From Hylemonella gracilis str. Niagara R (GTDB taxonomy: Bacteria > Pseudomonadota > Gammaproteobacteria > Burkholderiales > Burkholderiaceae_C): a DNA stretch of 64,000 nucleotides. The translations under genes and the position numbers were made by a program. Every line of letters starts with the position of its first letter. Position 1 is the stretch's first letter. The notes under the pieces are model-generated. The model did not search any database. It saw only the letters and a program-made list of their open reading frames with translations, and was not told the DNA's origin. Positions 1-8,748 of this stretch are shown in pieces. The DNA is taken from assembly GCF_000600295.1 (NCBI RefSeq), contig NZ_JEMG01000001.1, forward strand, positions 1,033,062-1,097,061, written 5' to 3'.

Positions 1-243
1 CGTGTCCACCGCGCCGCCGGATTCGGGGCCGCTGCCTTGGCCGTCACGCGTGCGCTGGCTCTGCGCCATGCCGTCGCGGATGGTCTTGCCGCCGCCGAAT
101 TTCACTTCCTCGCCATAGCCGCCCGCGCGCAGGGTGTAGTCCTGCTCCACTTCGACAATCAGCTCGGTGTCGGCCAGGCGCACACGGTCACCCTGGGTGG
201 GGCCGTACATCTCGGCATAGGCGCGTTTGGTGATGAAGGACAT
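1..243 (-). CDS. ureC: Urease subunit alpha, N-terminal part (cut by window edge)
   Basis: The first 81 codons of the catalytic urease subunit, which hydrolyses urea to ammonia and carbamate at a di-nickel centre. The protein begins [19 protein letters not shown], the typical UreC start, followed by the conserved [16 protein letters not shown] and [18 protein letters not shown] stretches. The nickel ligands and carbamylated lysine lie beyond the left edge and cannot be checked. It follows ureB after a 26-base gap on the same strand, so it belongs to the ureA-ureJ-ureB-ureC operon. The family assignment is clear; completeness is unknown. Confidence 0.95.
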   Translation of the reverse strand, partial: MSFITKRAYAEMYGPTQGDRVRLADTELIVEVEQDYTLRAGGYGEEVKFGGGKTIRDGMAQSQRTRDGQGSGPESGGAVDT

Positions 244-269
244 GGCGTGATTCCGTTGAGCGTGGGGCT

Positions 270-575
270 TCAGAGTTTTCCTTGCACGAGGCCACGGAAG
301 CCGTGGACCCGGCGATCGCCGCTGTAGTCCACCAGTTCCACCGTGCGTTGCTGGCCGGGCTCGAAGCGCACGGCCGTGCCGCTGGCGATGTTGAGCCGCA
401 TGCCGCGCGCGGCGGCGCGGTCGAAGTCCAGCGCGCCGTTGGTCTCGGCGAAGTGGTAATGCGAGCCGACCTGGATCGGTCGCTCGGCGGTGTTCTTCAC
501 CACCACGGTCAGCGTGCGCCGCTCGGGGTTGAGCGGGTGCGCGCCGTCGTCGATCAGCAGTTCGCCGGGGATCAT
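270..575 (-). CDS. ureB: Urease subunit beta
   Basis: A 101-residue structural subunit of the cytosolic urease. It begins [19 protein letters not shown] and carries the family signature around [11 protein letters not shown] (about residues 37-47) and [15 protein letters not shown] (60-74). The length matches stand-alone bacterial UreB. The start is four bases after the ureJ stop, which implies translational coupling, and ureC follows. There is nothing unusual in the protein itself. Confidence 0.96.
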   Translation of the reverse strand: MIPGELLIDDGAHPLNPERRTLTVVVKNTAERPIQVGSHYHFAETNGALDFDRAAARGMRLNIASGTAVRFEPGQQRTVELVDYSGDRRVHGFRGLVQGKL

Positions 576-579
576 GGTC

Positions 580-1155
580 TCACCCCGCGACGAGCAGGGC
601 GCCCGTGAACAGTCCGAAGGCCGCGATGGCCAGGCCGATGGCGCGCGCCAGCATCACGTGGCGTTGCTGTAGCCAGCGGCCCAGCAGCAGGCCCACGCCG
701 TGCAGCAGGGCCGTGCCCAGCACCATGCCGGCCAGGGCGGGTGCACCGGTCAATTCATTGCCGTGCGCCGCGCCGTGAAAGAGCGCGAACACCGCGACCA
801 GGGCGGCGGCCGCCGCCGCGCCCAGCCGGGCGCGCAGCGCCAGCAGCAGGCCCACGGCCAACAAGGAAGTGGCGATCATCGGTTCAACCGCCGGGAAGTG
901 CAGACCGGCCTGCGCCAGCAGGGCTCCGGCCAACAGCGTGAGGGCGAACGCCAGCGGTGCCGCCCACACGCGGCGCACGGCCAGCGCGCTCCAGACGCCG
1001 ACCGCCAGCATGGCGGCCAGATGGTCCAGGCCGAAGAAGGGGTGGCCGAAGCCCGCCATGAAACCATGGTGCTCGCCGCCGTCCCCACCCACATGGGCGG
1101 ACGCGGCCAAGCTGGCGCCGAGCAGCAGGAGAGGGGAGAGACGGTGCAGTTTCAT
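580..1155 (-). CDS. ureJ: HupE/UreJ-type membrane protein (putative nickel uptake)
   Basis: A 191-residue integral membrane protein of the HupE/UreJ family. It has an N-terminal signal-like helix ending in ASAHVGG, then a His-rich segment ([27 protein letters not shown], read in two pieces) that matches the HPFFGLDH family motif, followed by about five hydrophobic helices. A second His motif, [10 protein letters not shown], sits near residues 125-134. Members in urease and hydrogenase operons are thought to bring in or handle nickel; that role is known for the family, not shown here. Its place between ureA and ureB supports nickel supply to urease. Confidence 0.88.
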   Translation of the reverse strand: MKLHRLSPLLLLGASLAASAHVGGDGGEHHGFMAGFGHPFFGLDHLAAMLAVGVWSALAVRRVWAAPLAFALTLLAGALLAQAGLHFPAVEPMIATSLLAVGLLLALRARLGAAAAAALVAVFALFHGAAHGNELTGAPALAGMVLGTALLHGVGLLLGRWLQQRHVMLARAIGLAIAAFGLFTGALLVAG

Positions 1156-1228
1156 GCGGGTTCCTTGTGTGTCGTGTGCGTGTGAAGCAGGGGCGCGGCG
1201 AGCCTGTGCAGCGGACCGCGCAAGATGT

Positions 1229-1531
1229 TCAGGGAATGGGTTGGTGGACCGTCACGAGCTTGGTGCCATCCGGAAACGTGGCCTCGACCTGGATGTCGGG
1301 AATCATCTCGGGCACGCCGTCCATGACCTCGGCGCGCGTGAGCAGGTTGCGGCCTTCGCTCATCAGTTGCGCCACGGTCTTGCCGTCACGCGCGCCTTCC
1401 ATGACGGCGGCGCTGAGGTAGGCCACGGCCTCCGGGTAGTTGAGCTTAAGGCCACGTGCCTTGCGCCGCTCGGCCAGCAGGCCGGCAGTGAAGATCAGCA
1501 GCTTGTCTTTTTCACGGGGGGTGAGTTCCAT
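1229..1531 (-). CDS. ureA: Urease subunit gamma
   Basis: A 100-residue urease gamma subunit. The start chosen is [20 protein letters not shown], the canonical UreA N-terminus; an upstream in-frame ATG at 1570 would add 13 residues not typical of the family. Conserved stretches include [18 protein letters not shown] and [20 protein letters not shown]. It is the first urease gene of the operon and ureJ follows after about 70 bases. The accessory gene ureD, often just upstream of ureA in related bacteria, is not there; the upstream neighbour is amiE. Confidence 0.96.
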   Translation of the reverse strand: MELTPREKDKLLIFTAGLLAERRKARGLKLNYPEAVAYLSAAVMEGARDGKTVAQLMSEGRNLLTRAEVMDGVPEMIPDIQVEATFPDGTKLVTVHQPIP

Positions 1532-1916
1532 GGTTCTATGTCTTCCCTTTTTGAACAGCCGTGTATGCAATAGGCATGCCGCCAGTGCCCCCGCAGTCGC
1601 GCGGTGCAGGCAGGACGGAATGCACCAGAATAGAGCTATCGCAAATTATGTGATCTAAAGTGGTGCCCAATGAGCCGCCAATTGGCCTTGTCACGGTGCG
1701 GAACGCGCAAGAAGGTGATGGCAGCGCACTCCAAAGATGCGCCGGGTACGGGGGCTTGCGCCTGGGTCGGCGATCAGGCCGCAGACCAGCCGATGCCGTT
1801 GTGCGGCTGCGTGCAAGGCCCGGCGCGTGTCTTTGACCAGGTCGCACAGGGTCTGCGCGTCGGTGTCACTGGACGTGCCATCCCTGCGCACGAGCACGGC
1901 ACGCTGTTTCTCGGCG
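1532..1916. other. Non-coding gap upstream of ureA
   Basis: A 385-base stretch between the amiE stop and the ureA start with no convincing gene. Open frames here look like out-of-frame shadows with no recognisable domain. It should hold the urease promoter. An inverted pair of hexamers, GCACCA (1622-1627) and TGGTGC (1661-1666), resembles separated NtrC half-sites, but the 33-base spacing is far from the usual five. The stretch between them is AT-rich (CGCAAATTATGTGATCTAAA) and is a plausible core promoter region. Confidence 0.4.
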
Positions 1917-2954
1917 TCAACGGGGGACGGCTGGTACGTTCGGGATGCCCTCGATCGGGCATTCGGGCGTGCCCACGGTGCTGCGTGTGAAGGACTCCAC
2001 CTGTTTGCGTGTCCCTTCCGGATCGGTGATCCACTGCGCGTAGAAGCTGTAGGGGCAGGTGGCCACGCCGCTGTCGCCTTCACCCGAATTGATCTTGCCC
2101 GTGTAGCCGCGGTGCAGCAACTTGAAGAGGTGGTTCTCGCTCTGCCCGTTCTTGCGGAAGTCACGGATCAGGCTCTTGCTGAGCGCCGCGTACTGGATGC
2201 CCATTTCTTCCTCGCCGCATTCACCCAGCGTGCGGCCGTCGAAGCCGATCAGGGCGCTGTGGCCGAAGTAGCTGTACACGCCGTCGAAGCCGGCCGCGTT
2301 GGCCACCGCCACGTAGGTGTTGTTGGCGAAGGCCATGGCCTTGCTGATCAGAATCTGCTGCTCCTTGGCCGGGTACATGTACCCCTGGCAGCGCACGATG
2401 AGTTCGGCGCCCTTCATCGCGCAGTCGCGCCAGATCTCGGGATAGTTGCCGTCGTCGCAGATGATGAGGCTGACCTTGAGTCCCTTGGGGCCATCGCTGA
2501 CGTAGGTGCGGTCACCCGGGTACCAACCTTCGATGGGTGTCCAGGGCATGATCTTGTGGTACTTCTGCACGATCTTGCCCTGGTCGTTCATCAGGATGAG
2601 CGTGTTGTAGGGGGCCTTGTTCGGGTGCGCTTCGTGGCGTTCACCGGTGAGCGAGAACACGCCCCACACCTTGGCCTTGCGACAGGCTTCGGCGAAGATG
2701 GCCGTTTCGTCGCCGGGTACGGTGGCGGCGGTGTCGTACATCTCCTGGGTGTCGTACATGATGCCGTGCGTGCTGTACTCGGGGAAGATCACCAGGTCCA
2801 TGCCGGGCAGGCCCTGTTTCATGCCCATCACCATGTCCGCGATTTTGCGGGCGTTGGCCAGCACCTCGGCCTTGGTGTGCAGACGCGGCATCTTGTAGTT
2901 GACCACCGCGACGCCGACGGTGTCGTGGCTGCTGGAGATATCGCCGTGGATCAT
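1917..2954 (-). CDS. amiE: Aliphatic amidase
   Basis: A 345-residue nitrilase-superfamily amidase that converts short aliphatic amides to carboxylate and ammonia in the cytosol. The sequence runs in close parallel to Pseudomonas AmiE from [20 protein letters not shown] onward. The catalytic residues fall at the AmiE numbers: Glu59 (FPEYS), Lys134 (KYHK) and Cys166 ([10 protein letters not shown]). The C-terminal part with [20 protein letters not shown] is also AmiE-like, which favours amiE over the formamidase amiF. It lies between fmdB and ureA on the same strand in a cluster devoted to releasing ammonia from amides and urea. Confidence 0.94.
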   Translation of the reverse strand: MIHGDISSSHDTVGVAVVNYKMPRLHTKAEVLANARKIADMVMGMKQGLPGMDLVIFPEYSTHGIMYDTQEMYDTAATVPGDETAIFAEACRKAKVWGVFSLTGERHEAHPNKAPYNTLILMNDQGKIVQKYHKIMPWTPIEGWYPGDRTYVSDGPKGLKVSLIICDDGNYPEIWRDCAMKGAELIVRCQGYMYPAKEQQILISKAMAFANNTYVAVANAAGFDGVYSYFGHSALIGFDGRTLGECGEEEMGIQYAALSKSLIRDFRKNGQSENHLFKLLHRGYTGKINSGEGDSGVATCPYSFYAQWITDPEGTRKQVESFTRSTVGTPECPIEGIPNVPAVPR

Positions 2955-3046
2955 TGCATTGCTCCTTCGGAGTGATGGTGTTATCTGACATGGTCACTTA
3001 GGGTGAAGTGCAAGAAAGCGGTTTTCTTCCACCCCCTATCCCCCCG

Positions 3047-3078
3047 CCCCTTTCCACCCTCGCCAGGGCGGAAAGGGG
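3047..3078. repeat. Inverted repeat in amiE-fmdB gap
   Basis: CCCCTTTCC (3047-3055) and GGAAAGGGG (3070-3078) form a perfect 9-bp stem around a 14-base centre that itself contains CCCTCGCCAGGG. There is no T-run, so a classical intrinsic terminator is unlikely. It resembles REP-like extragenic palindromes of Burkholderiales. It may stabilise the 3' end of the fmdAB transcript or cause partial termination before amiE. Confidence 0.5.
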
Positions 3079-3160
3079 AGCCTCATTTAGGCTCGTCGTT
3101 GCTGACAGGCTGCTACGGCATTACGACCCTGGAGGCTGTGGCTCATGGTGACTTCGGTGA

Positions 3161-3514
3161 TCAGTGGCTGATCATCCAGGGGCGTTTGCCTGAGAAGGCT
3201 TTCGAGCCGTCAGGGGCACGCACTGTCGAACTGCGCTTGGAAGAAGAACCCGAGCAGCAGCCACAGCCGGCCGGATGCCGCATGCGTCCGTAGTCCCCAT
3301 CGCGCGAGGAGCGCGGTGCGTGCGCGGCCCGTTCATTGGTCTCGTGCGCGGTCCGTGTCTCGCTGCTCAGGCAGGCCAGGCGCGGCGCGGCCACGAAGAC
3401 ACGCGGCGCGGCCGCGCCGCAGTCCGGGCAGGCACAGGGCTCGTCGCGCCGCGACAGGTTGCGCAGCGCTTCGAAGCCGCCGCAGTCCGGGCAGGCGTAG
3501 TCGTAGGTGGGCAT
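3161..3514 (-). CDS. fmdB: FmdB-family zinc-ribbon protein
   Basis: A 117-residue protein with an N-terminal FmdB zinc ribbon: MPTYDYACPDCGG then CACPDCG supply the two CxxC pairs (about residues 8-11 and 28-32). The rest is low-complexity and polar with a Cys-rich CGCCSGSSSK near the end, the common tail of these proteins. FmdB was named as a putative regulator of formamidase expression; its mechanism is not known. It starts 16 bases after the fmdA stop with an AGGAG ribosome site, so it is co-transcribed with fmdA. Confidence 0.85.
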   Translation of the reverse strand: MPTYDYACPDCGGFEALRNLSRRDEPCACPDCGAAAPRVFVAAPRLACLSSETRTAHETNERAAHAPRSSRDGDYGRMRHPAGCGCCSGSSSKRSSTVRAPDGSKAFSGKRPWMISH

Positions 3515-3530
3515 GCGGGGCTCCTGGCGC

Positions 3531-4763
3531 TTACTTCACGTCGGGCGAGATCGGCATCTGGATGCTGCCGTCGATGAACTTCACCGGGCCGGCTGCCGTG
3601 GGGTTGATGTCGAAATCGAAGATCTCGGTCGGCAGCCAGAGCGTGGCGCAGGCGTTGGGCACGTCCACCACACCGCTCACATGGCCCTGCACCGGCGCCG
3701 TGCCCAGGATGGAATAGGCCTGCGCGCCGCTGTAGCCGAACTTCTTGAGGTACTCGATGGCGTTCAGGCAGGCCTGGCGGTAGGCGATGGTCACGTCCAG
3801 GTAATGCTGCTTGCCGGCCTCGTCCACCGAGATGCCTTCGAAGATCAGGTAGTCCTTGTAGTTGGGTGTAATGGGGCTGGGCTTGAAGATCGGGTTCTTG
3901 ATGCCGTACTTGGCCACGCCGCCCTTGATCAGGTTGACGCGCATGTGCACCCAGCCCGCCATCTCGATGGCGCCACAGAAGGTGATTTCGCCGTCGCCCT
4001 GGCTGAAGTGCAGGTCACCCACCGAGAGGCCGGCGCCGTCCACGTAGACCGGGAAGTAGATCTTGGAGCCGCGCGACAAGTCCTTGATGTCGCAGTTGCC
4101 ACCATGCTCGCGCGGCGGCACGGTGCGCGCGCCCTCGGCGGCGACCTTCTTGGCGGCGTCGCCCTTGAGCTGACCCAGGTGCGCGGTGCCGGCGAAGGGC
4201 GGGTTGGCCAGGCCGGGCACGCGCGTCGGGTTGGTGTCGATCAGGGCTTGCTCGCGCTGGTTCCATTCGTCCAGCATCTTCTTGTCGGGCAGGCAGCCGA
4301 TCAGGCCGGGGTGGATCAGGCCCGCATACTCCACGCCGGGCACATGGCGGCTCTTGGTGAACATGCCGTTGATGTCCCAGATAGATTTCTGCGCCAGCGG
4401 AAAGTGGTCGGTCAGGAAACCGCCGCCGTTCTTCTTGCTGAAGAAGCCGTTGAAGCCCCAGAGGCTGTCGGGCTTGGCGCCGATGTCCAGCAGGTCCACG
4501 ACCAGCAGGTCGCCGGGCTGCGCGCCCTTGACGCCGACCGGGCCCGACAGGTAATGCACCGTGGAGAGGTCGATGTCGCGCACGTCGTCGGCGCTGTCGT
4601 TGTTCTTGATGTAGCCGCCGGTCCAATCGTAGGTTTCCAGCACGAAGTCCTCGCCCGGGTTGACCCAGACTGCGATCGGGATGTCCGGGTGCCAGCGGTT
4701 GTGCACCAGCGGGTTGCTCGGCGCGGGTTGCTTGAGATCGACCTTGATCAGGGTGTCAGCCAT
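3531..4763 (-). CDS. fmdA: Formamidase (acetamidase/formamidase family)
   Basis: A 410-residue cytosolic FmdA/AmdA-family amidase that hydrolyses formamide to formate and ammonia. Family hallmarks are HNRWHPDIPIAVWVNPGEDF, EHGGNCDIKDLSRGSKIYFPV and HFSQGDGEITFCGAIEMAG (each read in part). The start has an AAGGAG site at good spacing. The length fits Methylophilus-type FmdA. It lies 72 bases downstream of urtE on the same strand, so it may share the urt transcript or have a promoter in that short gap. With amiE and urease it widens the range of nitrogen sources. Confidence 0.94.
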   Translation of the reverse strand: MADTLIKVDLKQPAPSNPLVHNRWHPDIPIAVWVNPGEDFVLETYDWTGGYIKNNDSADDVRDIDLSTVHYLSGPVGVKGAQPGDLLVVDLLDIGAKPDSLWGFNGFFSKKNGGGFLTDHFPLAQKSIWDINGMFTKSRHVPGVEYAGLIHPGLIGCLPDKKMLDEWNQREQALIDTNPTRVPGLANPPFAGTAHLGQLKGDAAKKVAAEGARTVPPREHGGNCDIKDLSRGSKIYFPVYVDGAGLSVGDLHFSQGDGEITFCGAIEMAGWVHMRVNLIKGGVAKYGIKNPIFKPSPITPNYKDYLIFEGISVDEAGKQHYLDVTIAYRQACLNAIEYLKKFGYSGAQAYSILGTAPVQGHVSGVVDVPNACATLWLPTEIFDFDINPTAAGPVKFIDGSIQMPISPDVK

Positions 4764-4835
4764 GGTGTTGCTCCTTGTGGGCGGTTGAATCGGAAGTTGG
4801 AAGTTGGGGGTCTGATCGATGGGGAGATCGATGAC

Positions 4836-5525
4836 TCAGACGGAGAGGTAGGACTTGATGCGCTGCACATCGGTTTGCGCGCGTGCGGTCTCGTGCACCA
4901 GGTGGCCGCCTTCGATGACGAAGAGGCGGTCGGCCACGTCCATCGCGAAGGACAGCACCTGCTCGGACACGACGATGGTGATCTCGCGCAGCTTGCGGAT
5001 CTCGTTGAGCGCCTTGGCGATGTCCTTGATGATGGACGGCTGGATGCCCTCGGTGGGTTCGTCCAGTAGCAGCACTTTGGGGTCGGTCACGAGCGCGCGC
5101 GCGATCGCGAGCTGCTGCTGCTGACCCCCCGAGAGGTTGCCGCCCTTGCGCCGTCGCATGTCCCAGAGCACGGGAAAGAGCGCGTAGATGTCATCCGGAA
5201 TGCGACGCACCTTGGCGTTCTCCAGCCCGGTCTGGATGTTCTCCTCCACCGTCAGCGTGGGGAAGATCATCCGGCCCTGGGGCACGTAGGCGATGCCCTT
5301 TGCGACGCGGCGGTAGCTCTCGTCCTTCGAGACGTCCTGGCCATCGACGTCGATCTGGCCGGACTTGAGCGGCAGTACGCCCATCAGGCTCTTGAACAGC
5401 GTGGTCTTTCCCATGCCGTTGCGGCCCATGATGGCGACCGTCTCGTTCTTGCGGCCCTCGAAGGAGATGCCGTGCAGCGCCTCGCTCTGGCCGTAGGCCG
5501 TGTACATGTCGGTGACTTTGAGCAT
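4836..5525 (-). CDS. urtE: Urea ABC transporter ATP-binding protein UrtE
   Basis: A 229-residue ATPase of the branched-chain amino acid/urea ABC class (LivF-like). It has Walker A GRNGMGKTT (about residues 33-41), signature LSGGQQQQLAIARAL (about 133-147), Walker B VLLLDEPTEG and a C-terminal LivF-type end. It pairs with UrtD to drive urea import by UrtBC. Identification as UrtE rather than LivF rests on its place at the end of urtABCD and next to formamidase and urease. The start has a GGAG site. Confidence 0.93.
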   Translation of the reverse strand: MLKVTDMYTAYGQSEALHGISFEGRKNETVAIMGRNGMGKTTLFKSLMGVLPLKSGQIDVDGQDVSKDESYRRVAKGIAYVPQGRMIFPTLTVEENIQTGLENAKVRRIPDDIYALFPVLWDMRRRKGGNLSGGQQQQLAIARALVTDPKVLLLDEPTEGIQPSIIKDIAKALNEIRKLREITIVVSEQVLSFAMDVADRLFVIEGGHLVHETARAQTDVQRIKSYLSV

Positions 5526-5599
5526 CTCTTACTCCTTGGTGATCAGTTGTCCGCAGTGCCGAGCACCACACTTTGGGTATGCCACGGGTTCAATCGGGG

Positions 5600-5687
5600 A
5601 ACGCCGCGGAACGGGCTGGGCCCGGCCGCTGGCGTTGCCCCCTGCAAGGGGTTGGCGCAGCGACACGAAGTGCGCGTAGCCTGGGGG
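5600..5687. repeat. Comamonadaceae-type extragenic repeat in urtD-urtE gap
   Basis: The 170-base urtD-urtE spacer contains a block reading, on the minus strand, CCCCCAGGCTACGCGCACTT then CGTGTCGCTGCGCCAACCCC and on to CGCCAGCGGCCGGGCCCAGC. I recognise this from memory as a dispersed extragenic element frequent in Comamonadaceae genomes; I could not search to confirm it. A CCCC-CTGCAA-GGGG hairpin sits in its centre (5638-5651). It interrupts an otherwise tight operon and may change relative expression of urtE and the genes after it. Confidence 0.6.
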
Positions 5688-5696
5688 TGTGTCATA

Positions 5697-6440
5697 TCAA
5701 TGGCCCAGATAGACGTCGATGACCTTGGGGTCGGCCTGCACCGTTTCCATGGAACCCTCGGCGAGGATCTTTCCCTGGTGCATGACCGTGACTTTGTGTG
5801 CGATCTGCTTGACGAACTCCATGTCGTGCTCGATCACGATCACCGAGCGGTTCTTGCAGATGCGCTGCAGCAGCGCGGCCGTCAGCTCACGCTCACGCGC
5901 GCTCATGCCGGCGATGGGCTCGTCCAGCATCAGCAGCTCGGGTTCCTGCATCAGCAGCATGCCGATCTCCAGCCACTGCTTCTGGCCGTGCGAGAGCAGG
6001 CCGGCTTCCTTGTCCAACACCTCGGCCAGGCCGATCTCCTCGGCCACGACCTGCACGCGGGCCTTCACCTCGTCGGTGCACTTGAAGGCCAGCGCGCCGA
6101 AGACCGAGCGGCCCGTGGGGTAGGACACCTCCAGGTTCTGGAACACGCTGAGGTTTTCGTAGATCGAGGGTGTCTGGAACTTGCGGCCAATGCCCCGGCG
6201 CACTCGGATGTGCTCGTCCAGCGTGGTGAGCTCCTCGTTCTTGAATTTGATACTGCCGCCGCTGGCCTTGGTCTTGCCGCAGATCAGGTCCAGCAGCGTG
6301 GTCTTGCCCGCGCCATTGGGGCCGATGATCACGCGCAGCTCGTTCTTGTCGATGTAGAGGGTGAGGTTGTCGATGGCCTTGAATCCGTCGAAGGAGACCG
6401 TGAGGTCTTCCACGGCCAAGGCGAAGTCGGTGTTGCTCAT
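5697..6440 (-). CDS. urtD: Urea ABC transporter ATP-binding protein UrtD
   Basis: A 247-residue LivG-like ATPase. Walker A is GPNGAGKTTLLDLICGKT (about residues 39-56), the signature is LSHGQKQWLEIGMLL and Walker B is LLMLDEPIAGM. The LSHGQ(K)QWLEI signature variant is typical of UrtD and separates it from LivG. It has an AGGAG ribosome site and sits 25 bases after the urtC stop, so it is clearly in the urt operon. Confidence 0.95.
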   Translation of the reverse strand: MSNTDFALAVEDLTVSFDGFKAIDNLTLYIDKNELRVIIGPNGAGKTTLLDLICGKTKASGGSIKFKNEELTTLDEHIRVRRGIGRKFQTPSIYENLSVFQNLEVSYPTGRSVFGALAFKCTDEVKARVQVVAEEIGLAEVLDKEAGLLSHGQKQWLEIGMLLMQEPELLMLDEPIAGMSARERELTAALLQRICKNRSVIVIEHDMEFVKQIAHKVTVMHQGKILAEGSMETVQADPKVIDVYLGH

Positions 6441-6465
6441 GGTGGGGCTCCTGGGGATGGGGGTC

Positions 6466-7671
6466 TCAGGCGCGTTGGCCGCTCAATGAGGTCGTGGCGC
6501 TGGGTCCGCCGCGGTTCGCGGTTGGCGTGGACGCGCTCTCTGCGGGGGTGCTGGCGTCGCGGCGCACGGCCGCGCGGATGGCCTGGCGCTCGGCCTGCTT
6601 GCGTCGCCACCAGGGCACGACCTTCTGCGCCCACAGACCGGCCAGGCCCTCAGGGAACGCCATGGTCACGCCGATGAACAACGCGGCCATCAGGAAGAGC
6701 CACAGGTCGGGGAAGGTCTCGGAGAAGTAGGTCTTGCCGAAGTTGACCAGCAGCGTGCCGTAGACCGCGCCGATCAGACTCATGCGGCCGCCCACCGCAG
6801 CGTAGATCACCATCTCGATCGAGGGAACGATGCCCACGAAGGAGGGCGACATGAACCCCACCTGCAGCGTGAACAGCGCGCCACCGATGCCCGACAGCGC
6901 CGCCGCCAGGCAGAAGACGAAGACCTTGAACATGGCCACGTCGTAGCCCGAGAAGCGCACCCGGTCTTCCTTGTCGCGCATGGCCAGCAGCAAGGTGCCC
7001 AGCTTGCTTTTCTGGATCCATAGGCCGAGCAGGATGGTGCCCAGCAGCAGCAGGGCGCAGAGGTAGTAGAGGATGTACTTGGCGCTGTCGGTGCGGATGT
7101 CCCAGCCCAATAGGGTCTTGAGGTCGGTCATTCCGTTGATGCCGCCGGTGTAGCCCTGCTGGCCGACGATCAGCACGGTGAGGATCAGCGCCACCGCCTG
7201 GGTGATGATGGCGAAGTAGACGCCGCCGACGCGGCGCTTGAACATGGCGTAACCGATGACAAAGGCCAGCAGGGTGGGGACCAGCACCACCGCGACCAGC
7301 GCGAAGGGCAGGTGCTTGAAGGGCTCCCACCACAAGGGTAGCGCCGTGAGTTGGTTCCAGTCCATGAAGTCGGGGATGCCCGGCGTGGACTGGATTTTCG
7401 TGCTCACCGGGTCGCTGGCTTCGAGCTTGAGGAACATGGCCATGGCGTAACCGCCCAGGCCGAAGAACACGCCCTGGCCTAGACTGAGCACGCCGCCGTA
7501 ACCCCAGAGCATGACCAGGCCGAGCGCCACGAAGCCATAACTGAGGTACTTGCCCACGAGGTTGAGGCGGAAGATGTCGAAGGTCAGGGGGAAGAGGACC
7601 AGCAGCACCAGGGCCAGGATGCATACCTTGCCCAAGCCTTTGCTGGCGATCCACGCGGTGAATGGGTTCAT
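6466..7671 (-). CDS. urtC: Urea ABC transporter permease UrtC
   Basis: A 401-residue inner-membrane permease of the LivM class. It has about nine to ten hydrophobic helices and the family segment GYGGVLSLGQGVFFGLGGYA. Urea-type features include GINGMTDLKTLLGWDI and VGGRMSLIGAVYGTLLVNFG, and the protein is longer than LivM, as UrtC usually is. The C-terminal 45 residues are polar and Ala/Ser/Arg-rich, a cytoplasmic tail of no evident fold. It forms the urea channel with UrtB, 28 bases upstream. Confidence 0.95.
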   Translation of the reverse strand: MNPFTAWIASKGLGKVCILALVLLVLFPLTFDIFRLNLVGKYLSYGFVALGLVMLWGYGGVLSLGQGVFFGLGGYAMAMFLKLEASDPVSTKIQSTPGIPDFMDWNQLTALPLWWEPFKHLPFALVAVVLVPTLLAFVIGYAMFKRRVGGVYFAIITQAVALILTVLIVGQQGYTGGINGMTDLKTLLGWDIRTDSAKYILYYLCALLLLGTILLGLWIQKSKLGTLLLAMRDKEDRVRFSGYDVAMFKVFVFCLAAALSGIGGALFTLQVGFMSPSFVGIVPSIEMVIYAAVGGRMSLIGAVYGTLLVNFGKTYFSETFPDLWLFLMAALFIGVTMAFPEGLAGLWAQKVVPWWRRKQAERQAIRAAVRRDASTPAESASTPTANRGGPSATTSLSGQRA

Positions 7672-7699
7672 GAGGGGACTCCGGAAATGAAAGGCGGGA

Positions 7700-8614
7700 T
7701 CAACGACGGACCTTGCTAGCGAACAGGCCTTGCGGGCGGATCATCAGGATCACGACGATCAGCGAGAGCGTGAGCACCTTGGCCATGGAGCCGGTGATGA
7801 AGAACTCGCTGATGGACTGCGTCTGCGCGATGCCGAAGGCCGAGGCCACGGTGCCCAGCAGGCTGGCCGCGCCGCCGAAGGTCACGACCAGGAAGGAGTC
7901 GACGATGTAGAGCGAGCCGCTGGTCGGGCCCGTGGAACCGATGGTGGTGAAGGCCGCACCCGCCACGCCTGCGATGCCGCAGCCAATGGCGAAGGTGAGG
8001 CGATCGGTCCGGCTGGTGTTGATGCCGATGGCATTGGCCATGGTGCGGTTGCTGACCGTGGCGCGCACCCGCAGGCCCCAGCGGCTCTTGTAAAGCGCAA
8101 TCAGCACGCCGCCAGTGACCAGGGCAGTGAGCGCCAGAACGAACAGGCCGTTGATGGGGATGTCCAGGCCTTCATGCGGCGCCCAGGAACCCATCAGCCA
8201 CTCGGGCAGCGTGGGGCTGACTTCCTTCGGGCCGATGGCGGTGCGGAAGACCTGCTGAACTGCCAGGCTCAGGCCCCAGGTGGCCAGCAGCGTATCCAGA
8301 GGGCGTTTGTAGAGAAAGCGAATCAGCCCCCACTCCACCAGCCAGCCCGCGACGAAGGCCAGCAGGAAGGCAACGATGATGGACAGGGGAAAGTAGAAGG
8401 GCAGGAAGTCCGGCGCGAACTTCTCCGTCAGCGTGGACAGGAGGAAGACGGTGTAGGCGCCGATGGTCATGAACTCGCCATGCGCCATGTTGATCACGCC
8501 CATCTGGCCGAAGATGATGGCCAGGCCCAGGCCCATCAGCAGCAGCACCGAGAACAGACTCAGTCCCGCGAAGCCCTGCATGAGGGTGATGTTGAGTATG
8601 TCTGCGAATTCCAT
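7700..8614 (-). CDS. urtB: Urea ABC transporter permease UrtB
   Basis: A 304-residue LivH-class permease with eight or so membrane helices. It shows GQMGVINMAHGEFMTIGAY, the UrtB loop ATVSNRTMANAIGINTSRTD, and FGGAASLLGTVASAFGI (all read in part). It ends with MIRPQGLFASKVRR, the usual UrtB tail. UrtB in some bacteria has a long periplasmic N-terminal extension; this one lacks it and is the short form. It lies between urtA and urtC in the operon. Confidence 0.95.
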   Translation of the reverse strand: MEFADILNITLMQGFAGLSLFSVLLLMGLGLAIIFGQMGVINMAHGEFMTIGAYTVFLLSTLTEKFAPDFLPFYFPLSIIVAFLLAFVAGWLVEWGLIRFLYKRPLDTLLATWGLSLAVQQVFRTAIGPKEVSPTLPEWLMGSWAPHEGLDIPINGLFVLALTALVTGGVLIALYKSRWGLRVRATVSNRTMANAIGINTSRTDRLTFAIGCGIAGVAGAAFTTIGSTGPTSGSLYIVDSFLVVTFGGAASLLGTVASAFGIAQTQSISEFFITGSMAKVLTLSLIVVILMIRPQGLFASKVRR

Positions 8615-8748
8615 GTGTCACCAGCCTGTCTGAGCGTGTGCCCGCACCCCGGGGGGCTTCTGGGCGTAATGCGGAAAAACGAGGTGGCGGCCCTTCCCCG
8701 TTGCAAACCAGGCCGCCACCCCGACCCCTCACGGAGTCCGGTGCCCGC

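Noticed and set aside
1622-1666. NtrC binding site upstream of ureA
   Set aside because: The half-sites GCACCA and TGGTGC are present but 33 bases apart instead of about five, and I found no matching sigma-54 promoter.
1691-2164. A 157-codon minus-strand frame across the amiE end and the ureA upstream gap
   Set aside because: Half of it is out of frame with amiE coding sequence, codon composition is Arg/Ala-rich as in GC-driven shadows, and no domain is recognisable.
3047-3078. Rho-independent terminator after fmdB
   Set aside because: The stem is good but no T-run follows on either strand, so it is listed as a repeat only.
3507-5069. A 520-codon plus-strand frame opposite fmdA and urtE
   Set aside because: It is antisense to two well-identified genes and its product is His/Val/Ala-rich, typical of shadow translation at high GC.
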